Below are positions 20,599 through 32,500 of a stretch of DNA of 64,000 bases, one piece after another. This DNA is from Plasmodiophora brassicae (lineage: Eukaryota > Endomyxa: Phytomyxea > Phytomyxea > Plasmodiophorida). Made by a program: the position numbers and the translations under genes. How positions within the stretch are numbered: position 1 is the first letter of the stretch; the number at the start of each line of letters is the position of its first letter. Below the pieces are notes generated by a model. It was not told where the DNA came from. It worked only from the letters and a program-made list of their open reading frames with translations, and made no database searches. The DNA lies in the NCBI GenBank assembly GCA_036867785.1, contig CP145419.1, forward strand, positions 372,001 through 436,000, written 5' to 3'.

Positions 20599-23500
20599 TC
20601 ATTTCCGGGATGGCTTTGCAGGCGTCGAACCGTCGTTGCCGTCTCCAGGATCGGCGATCTTGTCCTCGACGGTCTCGGCAATCATCGCCGACGTGGTTAA
20701 AGCATTCATACCCGATTCGGCTTCGAGCGTCTGCAGGCTCACGCCCGATAACGCCTTACCAACCTGCCGGACGCGCTCAGCTACGTGTCGGTACGATGCT
20801 CGATACGCGACCTCACCTGTGGAGCCGCGCTCGATGCTGAACGCAGTGCCTGCTGCTGGATGGCGTTCAGATCGGCGCCCCAGTGTTGCGATGCCACACT
20901 GGATTCCAGTTTCGACCCGTGCTGGATGATATAGTTCAGGTCAGGGGAGTTCGCTTGCTGCCGCATCGTGTCCAGGTCGACACGCGACAGCTCCGACGTG
21001 GCAAGGTTGACCCCTGAAGACGCTAGGTATCTGGCCTGCTGGGCGATCCCACTAGCGTTGGCATGGTCAGCCTGTGCGGACAAGAAACCAGCGCCCTGGG
21101 TGGCCCGTTGTGCCACGCCGTCCACATTGACTCGGGATCCCGTCAGCTGTTGCCCGATACCGCTGACGTCAACCTGATGGTGGATGGTGCTGTGGTCGAT
21201 CTGTGATACCGCCTGGGACGCCAGGCCCACAGCTTGCTGATGAGCGGCCTCGATATCGCTCCTGGTTGCGTATGACGCTCCAGTAGAAGCCAGGTGATCA
21301 GCTTGGTGCCGGATGGCATTGACGTCAATTTGGGACGCTTGCGACGACGCGGACGACGCCAGACCGGCCGCTTGCTGCCTGGCAGCGTCTAGGTCGACGT
21401 GTTGAGCTTGCGACAGGGTAGCAGACGCGAGTGACCCCGCTTGCTGTCGCATCGCCTCGACATCGACATCCGCAGCGGCGCCCTGCGCCAGGTGCAGAGC
21501 GTGACTCCCCAGGGACCCGAGGTCGACCTGCCCGGATTGAGCGGTGGCGAACCCCATGCCAGTAGACGCCAGCGATGTGGCCTGCTGTCCTATCGCGTTC
21601 ACGTCGACGCGTGACGATTCCGAGGCGACCGCTGATAGTCCTGCAGACGTCAGCTCGGTGGCGCGGTGACGAATGGCCTCGACGTCCACGTGTCCGCTTT
21701 GAGCAGCGGCAGCTGATGCTAACGATGCGGCATGCTGACGTGCGGTATCGAGGTCTACCCGCCCAGATTGGCCTGCGACGACAGACGCCAGATGGGCAGC
21801 GTTCTGTCGCAGCGCGTCGAGGTCGACCTGGCCGCCATGCGATCCTGCTGCTGCAAGAAGCTGTTGCTGAACGGCAGAAAGGTCCACATGTCCACCTTGT
21901 GCAGCGGCAGACGACGCTAATGAGGCAGCGTGCTGTCGCAGAGCGTCGAGATCAGGTTGCCCCGAGTTCAACGACGCTGTACTCGCCAGGCGGGCAGCGT
22001 GTTGACGAACGGCTTCGATGTCGACGTGGCCGCCTTGTGATGCAGCAGCCGCTGTTAGCGATGCAGCATGCTGCTGAACGGCGGAAAGGTCCAGGTGCCC
22101 ACTTTGTGCAGCGGCAGCGGATGCCAACGCGGTCGCATGCTGTCGAACCGCATCAAGATCGGTGTGGGCACTTTGTGACGCGGCTGACGCTGCCAAAGCC
22201 CCAGCGTGATGTTGAACGGCGGAGAGGTCTAGGTGTCCTCCGGTGCTGGACGCCAGCGCGGCGACGTGCTGACGAGCCGAATCGAGATCGATACGGGCAG
22301 CCTGGGAGGCGGCGCTCGCCGCTAAGGATGTGGCGTGCTGCTGTACGGCGGAAAGGTCGACGTGCCGACTTTGTGCAGCGACACCGGACAGGACGCCGTC
22401 GACGCCGAGTTGATGTCCTCGTGACGCGGCGGACGCTGCCAACGATGTCACATGCTGCTGAGCAGCGGAGACGTCCAGCTGCCCGCCTTGGGCAGCGATG
22501 CCCGACGCCACAGCTCCAGCACGTTGCCGGGCAGCATCGAGATCGACTTGCCCGAGCCGGGACGCTCCTGCAGACGCCAAATGTGCACCGTGCTGTCGGA
22601 CAGTGTCCAGGTCAACGTGGCCACCTTGCGATGCGGCACCAGCTGCAAGAGAGGCAGCATGCTGTTGAACAGCAGACAGGTCTACTTGGGCGGGGCCAGC
22701 TGAGGCTAACGATGCGGCATGCTGCCTGATCGTATCTAGATCGACGTGCGCGCCTTGTGACGCGGCAGTCGACGCTAGGGAAGCGGCATGCTGCTGGATG
22801 GCAGAAAGGTCGACTTGCGCGCCCTGGGTGGCGGCAGACGACGCCAAAGAGGAGACGTACTGCCGAGCGTGGTCCACATCTACTCGCCCAGATTGGTCGA
22901 CGGCGGCAGAGGCCAACTGGGCAGCGTGCTGTCGAACACCGTCGAGGTCGACGTGTCCACTTTGTGACGCGACGCTCGCTGCCAACGAGGCAGCATGTTG
23001 TTGGGCGCTAGATAGGTCCACATGCCCAGCCTGCGTAGCAGAGAATGCTGCCAGAGACGCGGCATGCTGCCGGGCAGCGTCGAGGTCAACGCGTCCAGTC
23101 TGGGAAGCGGCGACCGAGGCCAGATGCGAAGCGTGCTGTCGAGCACTGGCAAGGTCGACGTGACCGCCTTGTGACGCGGCGCCTGCTGCCAGTGATGCAG
23201 CATGCTGCTGAACAGCGGATAGGTCCAAGTGGTCACCTTGGGCAGCGGCCGAGGACGCAAGAGACGCAGCGTGTTGTCCAGCGACGCTCAGGTCAACGTG
23301 GTCCGCCTGAGCAGCAGCGGCAGACGCAAACGACGCCGCCTGCCGTTGCACAGCCTTCAGATCAACGTGTCCACCCTGTGAAGCAGCCGCAGAGGCTATG
23401 GCCGACGCGTGTTGCTGGATGGCGTTCAAATCCACATGTCCAGCCTGGGAAGTAACCGCTGCCGCCACGCCAGCAGCATGCTGTCTGGCAGCATCCAGAT

Positions 23501-26500
23501 CAACCTGTTCAGCGAGAGACGAGGCTTGTTGCCAAGCAGCGTCAATGTCGGCGTTGGTAGCATGGGACACCAGGGACGACGCGTGCTGGCGGACCGTGTC
23601 CAGGTCGACGTTCCCAGCTTGAGCAGCAACGTCAGACGCCAATGAGGTCGCGTGCTGCCTGGCACTGTCCAGGTCGACGTGTCTAGCAGCAGCTGCTGCC
23701 GATGACGCCGCTCCAGCAGCACGCTGTCTGGCAGCATCAAGATCAACGTGCTCACCGAGAGACGAGGCTTGTTGCCATGCAGCGTCAATGTCGGCGTTGG
23801 TGGCATGGGACACCAAGGACGACGCGTGATGGCGGACCGTGTCCAGGTCGACGTTCCCAGCTCGAGCGGCAACGTCAGACGCCAATGCGGTCGCGTGCTG
23901 CCTGGCACTGTCCAGGTCGACGTGTCTAGCAGCAGCTGCTGCCGACGACGCCACTCCAGCAGCGTGGTGTCTGGCAGCATCCAGATCAACGTGCTCAGCG
24001 AGAGACGAGGCTTGTTGCCATGCAGCGTCAATGTCGGCGTTTGTGGCATGGGACACCAAGGACGACGCGTGCTGGCGCACCGTGTCCAGGTCGACGTTCC
24101 CAGCTTGAGCAGCAACGTCAGACGCCAATGCGGTCGCGTGCTGCCTGGCACTGTCCAGATCGACATGCCCAGCGGCAGATGCTGCCGACGACGCCAGGCC
24201 AGCAGCGCGTTGTCTGGCAGCATCGAGATCAACCTGGTCACTCAGAGACGAGGCTTGTTGCCAAGCAGCGTCAACGTCGACGCTGGTGGCATGGGACGCC
24301 AAGGACGAGGCGTGCTGGCGAACAGTGTCCAGGTCGACGTTCGCGGGAAGGCCTCCTGTCGCTTGAGACGCAGCCGAGGCAGCCTGGTGCCAAACGGCAT
24401 CGACGTCGACCTGCCCGACTTGAGCGCTGGCAGCAGACGCAAGCCCGGCAGCGTTTCGCCTAACAGAATCCAGGTCGACGTTGCCCGCTTGCGACTCCAG
24501 GGCCGCAGCGGCGTGCTGCCCCAGTGACGATGCCGACGACACCAACCCGCCGGCGCCTTGCTGTGGAGACGATGGTGACGACGCCATCGCGGCGCGCGTC
24601 AACTGCTCGGCCTGCTGTTTCACTGCGTTCACGTCGATGTTGCTCGCTCGGGCGGCGGCGGCCGACGCCAGATAGCTCGCTTGGTCCTTGGCGGATTGAA
24701 GGTCAGCCTGGGCGGCGACACCCATTGGGGAACCAGCAGCGCCTGACGCAGCCGCTCTAGCGGCGGATGCCATGCGCGAAGCGTGGGCTTCGACGTCGGC
24801 ACCCATCGTGGCCGCCGCGTTGGACGCCACTCGCGTGACATGGTCCTTGGCCATGGACAAGTCGGCCTGGGCAGCGAGTCCCGTTGGGGAGGATGCCGCC
24901 GCGTCCGCCATGGATTCCATGTGGGTCGCCGCTGCTGAAGCGGTAGCCATGCCGGACGACGCCAGGCGTCCAGCTTGGTCTTTAGCGGTGCTGAGGCCGG
25001 CTTGGGCCGCTTGACCAATCGGGGAGGCGGCCGCGGCCGCCACCATGCTTTCGGCATTGTGGGCAACGGAAGATGCACCGGCTGCCACTGGCGAAGACGC
25101 GGCGAGGCTGGCAGCGTGTTGGACGGATCCGGCCATGGAACGGATTGGGGAAGGAATCTGCCCGGCAACCGCTTCAGCAGCAGCGTCGAGCTTGGAGGCC
25201 CCCGCAGCGAGAGTTTCGCGAGCCGTCGAAGTGTCGATGGTGGACGCGGCGCCAATGGCACCTGACGCCAAGGCGGCGCCTTGATGGGTCACCTGCGCCG
25301 CATTGATACCTACACCATGGCATCACATTACGGATCATCAACGCTCACGACGGCATCGTACCGTGAACCGTCGAAGCCGCTTGTGCCCCAGCAGTGGACG
25401 CCAGCTGGCCTGCTTCTGACAGGCCCGCCTTCATATCGCCGGCCACCTGTGGCACATGGTCAACCGGTTCCTTCGCAGCCAGTACGCTAGCCGCTCGTAC
25501 GGTGGCGGCGTTTACATGACGAACAGACGCCTCGAGGCCACGTAGATTGACGTGTGGTAGCGTGGCGGGGACGGGCAACCCAGCTGGCAGGGCGGGCACG
25601 GCTGCCGCCTCCGCATCGGCCGCCTTCTTCGCCGCCTAACGACCCGTCACCCACAAAGCGAGAGCGGTGATACGTACTGGAGCGCACCTCAGCCACCAGC
25701 TTGGTCTGGGTGTTGAACTCGCGCAGCGCCAGTAGGAACCTGATAGGCGCCGCCAGTAGCGAAAAGGCGAACACGCCGAGCGCTAGGCCGTTGAATGCGA
25801 ACAGAAGCAGGAACGCAGCCACGCCCGGCAGAAGTCCCATCTGTTCGCAGAACGCATTGGTATTGCGACAGCGGTAACAGATGTGCTACGGTACCGCTAT
25901 TAGCATTGCCACGAGTAGATTGGACGTGTTCGCCACCTGCGATGCGATCTCTAGAACGCTTTCGTATTTATCCTGGTTGACCGAGGGTCGTCAGTTGGTA
26001 AGTGCTAACGCTGATGCGCTGGGTGACGCGTACCTGGAACGGGCGAAACATAATGGCGAGAACAGCGGCCGATGCGACGAATGCGTTGCTGAGAATCAGG
26101 GAAGCGTTCTCGAACGCCGAAGCCGGCACAAACAAGGATACGCAGACGATGGCCAGCTTCTGAAACATTTGGAACAGCTTGAAGTATCGGAAGCGGCGCT
26201 GGTACGCTCCATAGAGGTACGTCTGGGGCACTGGATTCAGAGCCACCTCGTTCGCCCAGAACGTATCCAGGTGCTCGATCGCATCGCGAAGTTTCTTCTT
26301 GGCCTCCTTATCGGTACGGGCCTGCTTCTTCAGCGAATCCATGATCTCTTTGTATCTGTACCGTCCAATAGTGAGTGGACAGTACCAGACGATGTCGCAT
26401 ACGTACGCTTTCTCTTCGTCTTTGTAGCCGTGCGAATCAATCATCTTGGTAGCCTTGGAGATGAGGCGGCCAAAGAACAGTGGAACACCGATGATGTAGA

Positions 26501-29500
26501 TCACCGCAAACACTGTTCGATGATTCGATACGGTCAGCACAGCATGCATCTGATGCAGCAGCAGCAGCATTGGCACAAACCGAATGCACAGTACTGGATT
26601 GGGAACAGCTGGACGTTTGCACATGGTCGGTCTGGGTAAATGACAAGACGGCCACCTGGTCCACACTGTTGCACGCGACGGTAAGCCTCCAGCGGGCGTT
26701 CTCAATTGCGGGAATCGTTACTTGAAATTGCTCCATGATGATACGGGCGACCGGCATGAAGAAGACGGTCAGGGCGAATAGGGAGACCCGCCGCAGGAAG
26801 TACGTTCGAGTGTACCACCACCGCAGGAAATCTTCCTGTGGGACGCCGACACAATTCGCACGGAACCTCTGCCGTTGCGAACCTCCGTTTAGCATTGCCA
26901 GCCGGGCGAACAACGATTGGATATTACCCATGCGATGAGGTACCAGACGACGAAGATGAACACGAACGGTGCACAAATGTACTCCCACAGGCCAATGAAC
27001 TCGCCGCTCGGCGGTGCGCCTTTCTGGAAGCGATTGATATTGTCTGGGTACCACCACAGGCACACCCCGAACGCAAGGATGGCGGCGACTACCAAACAGG
27101 CAATGGCCTAGCGTTCCGACACACTTGTCATTCGAGTCGCGGGCATAGGCAGAGTAGCGCAGCGCAGGCGAACCTTTGCGCGCGTGCTCCCCCAGTTCGT
27201 GTCGAACCGCGCTTTCCATTTGTCAACGTTGAGGGAGGCACCTAGATAGAACCACGCGATAAACAGCAACGGGATCCCCATTATGACGAAGAATTTGAAC
27301 ACAATCAGGCTTCGCAGATTCAGCTGCGGGAATACGATGCCGAAGTCAAGCGATAGGTAAGGCAGCTGTCGCTTCGAATAAGGACGCTGTACTGGGCACA
27401 TGGGGGTCACCGGACGAAACGTACCCAGGAGAAGATCTGGAGCCAGAGGCTCGGCCAGGTGATATGCAGGTCGAGGGATATGACGTACACCATGGAGTAG
27501 GTTTGCAGGAAGTTAATCAGAATCTCGATCTGTGCCGTCGCCGGTCAGTTGGTGCGCAGCGAACAACGGTTGGCAATCCGTCCGCGAACCTTGTTGAGGA
27601 CGGTGCCGGTGACGGCCATCAGAGGCGCGGCGGCAGCTTTCGCAACCTGCTGGGCAGCCTGCTCAACGTTCGCCCCAATGCTGGACTGGCCCTGGCCGGC
27701 TTCCGTCATTTCGCTCGCCATCGTCTTGTTGTCGTTAAAGTTGGGCCCTAAAACGTGCCCGTCAAGACCGATTCCCGGCGACGATCCCGCCATTCGTTAC
27801 CGGACGACGTCTGCTTGCGAGCGTCTTTGGCAGTCAGCTTGTGGTGTTGAACTATGGCTTTCTCGCGGGTGGCCACCCAACCTCCTTTGTGCACACGACT
27901 GACATAGCCGACGTTAGTCACGAGGACCTTCCTTGCGCACGACGTAACGTACGACGACTTCTTCGACTGTTCCTCCTTTTGGACAAATTCGATGGCGTTC
28001 AACCGCTCGTCGTCCGAGATCGGTTCATCGTCGAGCACGAGCAGCTTACGGCCAAGCCCATAGATGATATATTGTCTGGCGATCCACGTTAATGTCGGCC
28101 CAGCGTCAGCAGAGACGGCGGACAGCACTACCTGTAATTCAGGATTCGTTTGTCGCTGCGATTCCATTGGTTGCCGTTCGATTTCAGGTTGGCGACAGAT
28201 TGCAATTCGGCCAGCGCCGAAATGACGTAGAAGAACATCTCGGCGGGGATGTTCTTATTGCTGATGTCGACATTGATGCACTGGTTGGGGCCGACGCCGG
28301 CGACCTTCCACAGGAACCCTGCACGATACGTGTTACAATGGCACACTGGCACAGCAACCACAACGGCTGACGTTGCGAGTCGAGTTGCATTCCTTCCAGC
28401 ATGTCCTTGTTCACGTTCCCGTCGATGTATTGAACGCCTCGCAGGCGCCACCCGACTATATCCAGATAGGAGTCGATGACCTTCGTTCGTCCATCCGTTG
28501 TCGAATCCACCAGCATCACGTTCTTAATATCGACGGAATGAGAACGGGCGTCAGACCCGGACGACTGCTGAAGGCGTACCTTTAGCGCATGGCAAGGCGA
28601 TAGCCAGTCGAGAACGGAATCCAACGAGGCGAACTGGTTCCGTGCCAGATTCAACTTGACCAAGTGCCTCAGCGTGTGGAGGCCCTGTCCTTCAAGCGTC
28701 CTCAGTGAGTTGTCGCTCAGGTCGATCACCTAATACAAGGGTCAGATACATCAATTGATTCATGGTGGCAGATTTGGCACCTGAAGGTTCGGGAATGTGT
28801 CGACGGCTTGCTTGACGACTTGGAGGTCGGAGTTCGACAGATCCAGCTCCTTCTGATTCGCGTCCGGCTGCCCGTTCGGAAGCCTCTTCTGACGTTCGAA
28901 TATCGTGAGATCTGAACATCAGCGTCAATTCCATAATCCGGCGGATACAAACCGGCACAGGGTACCGAGTCTCGTGTCTTCGATCGTCGCCCCGTCCAGG
29001 CTGGACGCCGCTTTGATGCGCTCGCGAACAGTAACAGGAGTCCCATCAAGCTTCTTGAGTGGGAACGACCTACATTCGTGTTACATACGTCGTCTGCGAA
29101 CAGCATGGGCGGATCGAGAGAGCGGGTCGCGTACCTCTTTTCGATATCGGGCCACTCTTTTAGAACCTTGTGCCGGTCGCTCTTGTTCGGCTCGGGGCAG
29201 CATGGGTTCCCGACAATGTCCAGTGTCGCCAAGTGCTTCAGTTTCGACACAATTTGGACGATCTATCCCCAAGGCGTATCAGCGCAAAAGCGAACGCCTC
29301 GACGTTCCAGGTACGAACCTTGGGGATCTTCGCCAGCTGGTTGTTCCCCAAGTACAGGTGTCGAAGCTCCTTGCAGTTCGAAAGGGCCGCCTCGCCTAGC
29401 GCCGACGTTTCTGCAAACACCACCGAATCAGCGACGGTCGGCAGACTCCTCGCGTCGGACCGAACAACCGATTAGATTGTTGCCCAAACGCAAAGTATGC

Positions 29501-32500
29501 AATGAGGAGAAATCGGACAGGTCCAGGAACTTCAGCTCGCATCCGGTCAGATCCAGCTGAAGCATCTCGTGCCGTTCAGGGATCGGGACGACACGGTCGA
29601 AGTGCACCGTTTCAACGGGCGGCGCGCTTCGCCGATGCACGGCGAGGTCGAACCTGCACCAAACGCTGAGCATGGAATGATGAGTAGCGGAGCGTGTGCG
29701 TCGGCTACCTGAACTCCTCTGTGACGCCACGAACGCTCGTCATGATTTCGCCGATGGAAACCTCGGCGTCGTCGAGGAAGATCAACTTGTTCTGCACGCG
29801 TGTGAAATGGGCACAATTGGCGATGAATTCGGCCCTGTAATTCGCGGACAGGCCCACGTTGCCGCTGAGGCCCAGGAACGTCAGCTCGGGTAACTGGCTA
29901 ACGACACTTGTGATGTCTATGGTCAAGTTGGACAATCAGTAGTTGGTTCAAAAGTTGACACGGCAGCAGTACCCTGGACGTTCGATATGCGGTTGTCACG
30001 AACATCGAGAACCCTCAGGTTCGTCATCTTCTCGATGTCCGCCCCCAACAGCTTCGCGAGACGGTTCGAGCGGAGCGTCAGGCGCTGCATGTTGATGAAT
30101 CCCTTGAGCGACACGATCGAGATGTTGGTGCCGCTCAGGTTCAGGTCGAGCACCTCGTTCGGTGCAACGCCCTTCTTGACACGCTGGAAGATGGCGGCCC
30201 TGTAACGCAGCGTCTCGGCTTGGTCCACAGCACCGCCGCTCGCGATCCAGGAATCGACCCGCTCATCCAGCGACACCTCCGTGTCAATGACGCGAAGGTT
30301 GCACTCAACCTAGGGACGGCGCTTAACGGGATCCGACACGTGGCGTGGCCATAGCGACAGACCTGTTTCATTCTGGAGATCAACGAGATCAGCTTGAGGC
30401 GATCCTGCGTTGTTCGCATGATGGGATTGCCACGCAGGTACAGCAGCTCCAGCAAAGGTAACGTATCGGCGACCTGGGCGATCTGTGCCAGGGGCACATT
30501 GATCTTGTTTGATCGCAGGTCAAGTCGCACGAGTTGCTGCAGGGCGGACAACCCAGCAGGGAGACCGACCAACGCGTTATGGGACAGGTTGACCACCTTG
30601 ACGTTGGCGAATTCGCTCAACGACACTGCTTTCAACTCGTAGTGGGACACCTGTTCAATGGAGGTGACGTCTCCCGGTTTGTACCTTCATTACGACTGTC
30701 AGATCTTAGTCGACATCGCAGCATTCGACCCATACTGTTTCCCAGGGAACACATCGTCGTAATCGTAGCTGCGCCCGACCAGCGGCGTTGCACACGTCAG
30801 CAACGCTACGTTCGCCCGATATAGCTCGATGTCGACTTTCTTGTTCTTCTTGTTCAGTTTGGCGAAACAGGCCATGCGGTCCAGGAAGTCGATGCACTTC
30901 CCTGCACCCAGATGAAAGAGTAAGGGGGTCGGGTTCTCAAGGCGATGGCAGATCCCCACCTTCTAGCACCGACAACCTCTTGTTCTTCGGGATCAGCGTC
31001 TGCAGCAGGTTCCGGATGTGGTTGGCGTCGACTTTCGCTTCGGAGCGAGCAATGGAGACGCGCTCGAGAAAGTTAAAGTCGCGAAGTTGTTTCAGCGTTC
31101 CGCTAACGTTCAGTGACGGGTTCCCAGATATATCCACAACACGTAGTCTGCCGGCAACGAGTCAGAATGGGGGGACACGGATAACGAACGAATTATCCCG
31201 ACAGGGTCAGCAGTTGCAAGCCATCCACGCCCGACAGGTTATTGTTTGACAGGTTCAAGATGCGCACGTTAACGAACTTGCCGACGTCGATCTTGTCGAA
31301 GAATCGATTGTTCAATGACAATGCCAGCACCTACACGAAGACGATATCGGCACTTCTGAAACAGTTAGGGAAGAGACAGACCTGCGAACCTTCGATTCAA
31401 AGTGATCCACCGTGACGACCTGTTGATGCCCAAACTCCTTGATTAGGTTCAATCGCCAGCGCGCCGCCTGCGCGTCTTTCTTCTTGCCGATGGTAGCAAT
31501 GGCCGCGACACGGTCCTCAACCGAAATCTCCTCATCATCCAATGTCAAGAGGCCAATCGCTCGGTTCGTTCCAGGAAGGTGTCGCGTGATGAATATGACA
31601 TTCTGCCCATCGCCTGAGCAGTTAGGAAACGACTGCGCAGAACATGGAGAAACGACAAACCGTCTTGTATGTCTTGAGCCCTTTGTTGCCCACCAGCCGC
31701 AAGTCCTGCAGGCTGGACAGAGCGGCAAGGACGTTTAGGTTGTTATAGTTCCTGGATTTCTCCAGCAGGTTGTTGCTTAGGTCCAGGCGCTTCAGCATTT
31801 GCAGCTTCTCAAACTGAACAGATACCGAATTAGAGGTGTCACTACCATGTCGAAACCGATTATGGGTGGTACGCCGCATTTCTCGATGGACGTGAGCATA
31901 TTGTTCTTTAGGACCAGCGTGGTCAGGTTGACGAAGGAGTACAGCGAGACGAGTGTCAGACCGCAATTCGCCAGGTTCATCTCTGTTATGGCTCCCGGCT
32001 GACAGATAACGCGGTCACATACCGACCTTGGCCAAACATTGGAGGGCGTACCGCAAATTCGTCGGCGAATTCAGGCTTGGCCATGTCAGGCAGTTGCTCC
32101 AGTGCGTTCAAAAAGACATCCCATCCACGTCTGTTACGTACGTCCTATTGGCATCCATCTTAAATGACGCATTCGAACGTTGAAGAGTGACGACTGGTGT
32201 CAACCTTGGTCTTGGATTTAGCCATGGCCAATGAGCGGCGCTCAGGAGCGATGAGCTCTCCGTTGATGTGTGTCAGGTGCGCACACTTAGGCAGAAGAAC
32301 CTGCCATAGCGGATGTTCTGGCAGTGGCGTTCCCCTTTCATCGAACCTTTGTTGCAGGCGTAGTCAGTAGAAAGACCCAATCAAGTCCGATTGGGCACAT
32401 ACCCTTTGACGTTCATGATGGGGTTATTAGTGAAATCCAGCACCTGTAACTTGGGCAGGCCGATAACACACTTCTCGATGGAGTTGCTGTCAGCGAATAG

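Noticed and set aside
21575-22729. A 384-residue open frame on the plus strand
   Set aside because: It is the antisense of the 23-residue repeat array; Arg/His-rich composition and periodicity follow from the repeat on the other strand.
20850-24640. Regular 69-bp spacing could suggest a CRISPR-like or non-coding satellite array
   Set aside because: The minus strand is one long open frame through the array and the units differ in a codon-wise manner, so it is a protein-coding repeat.
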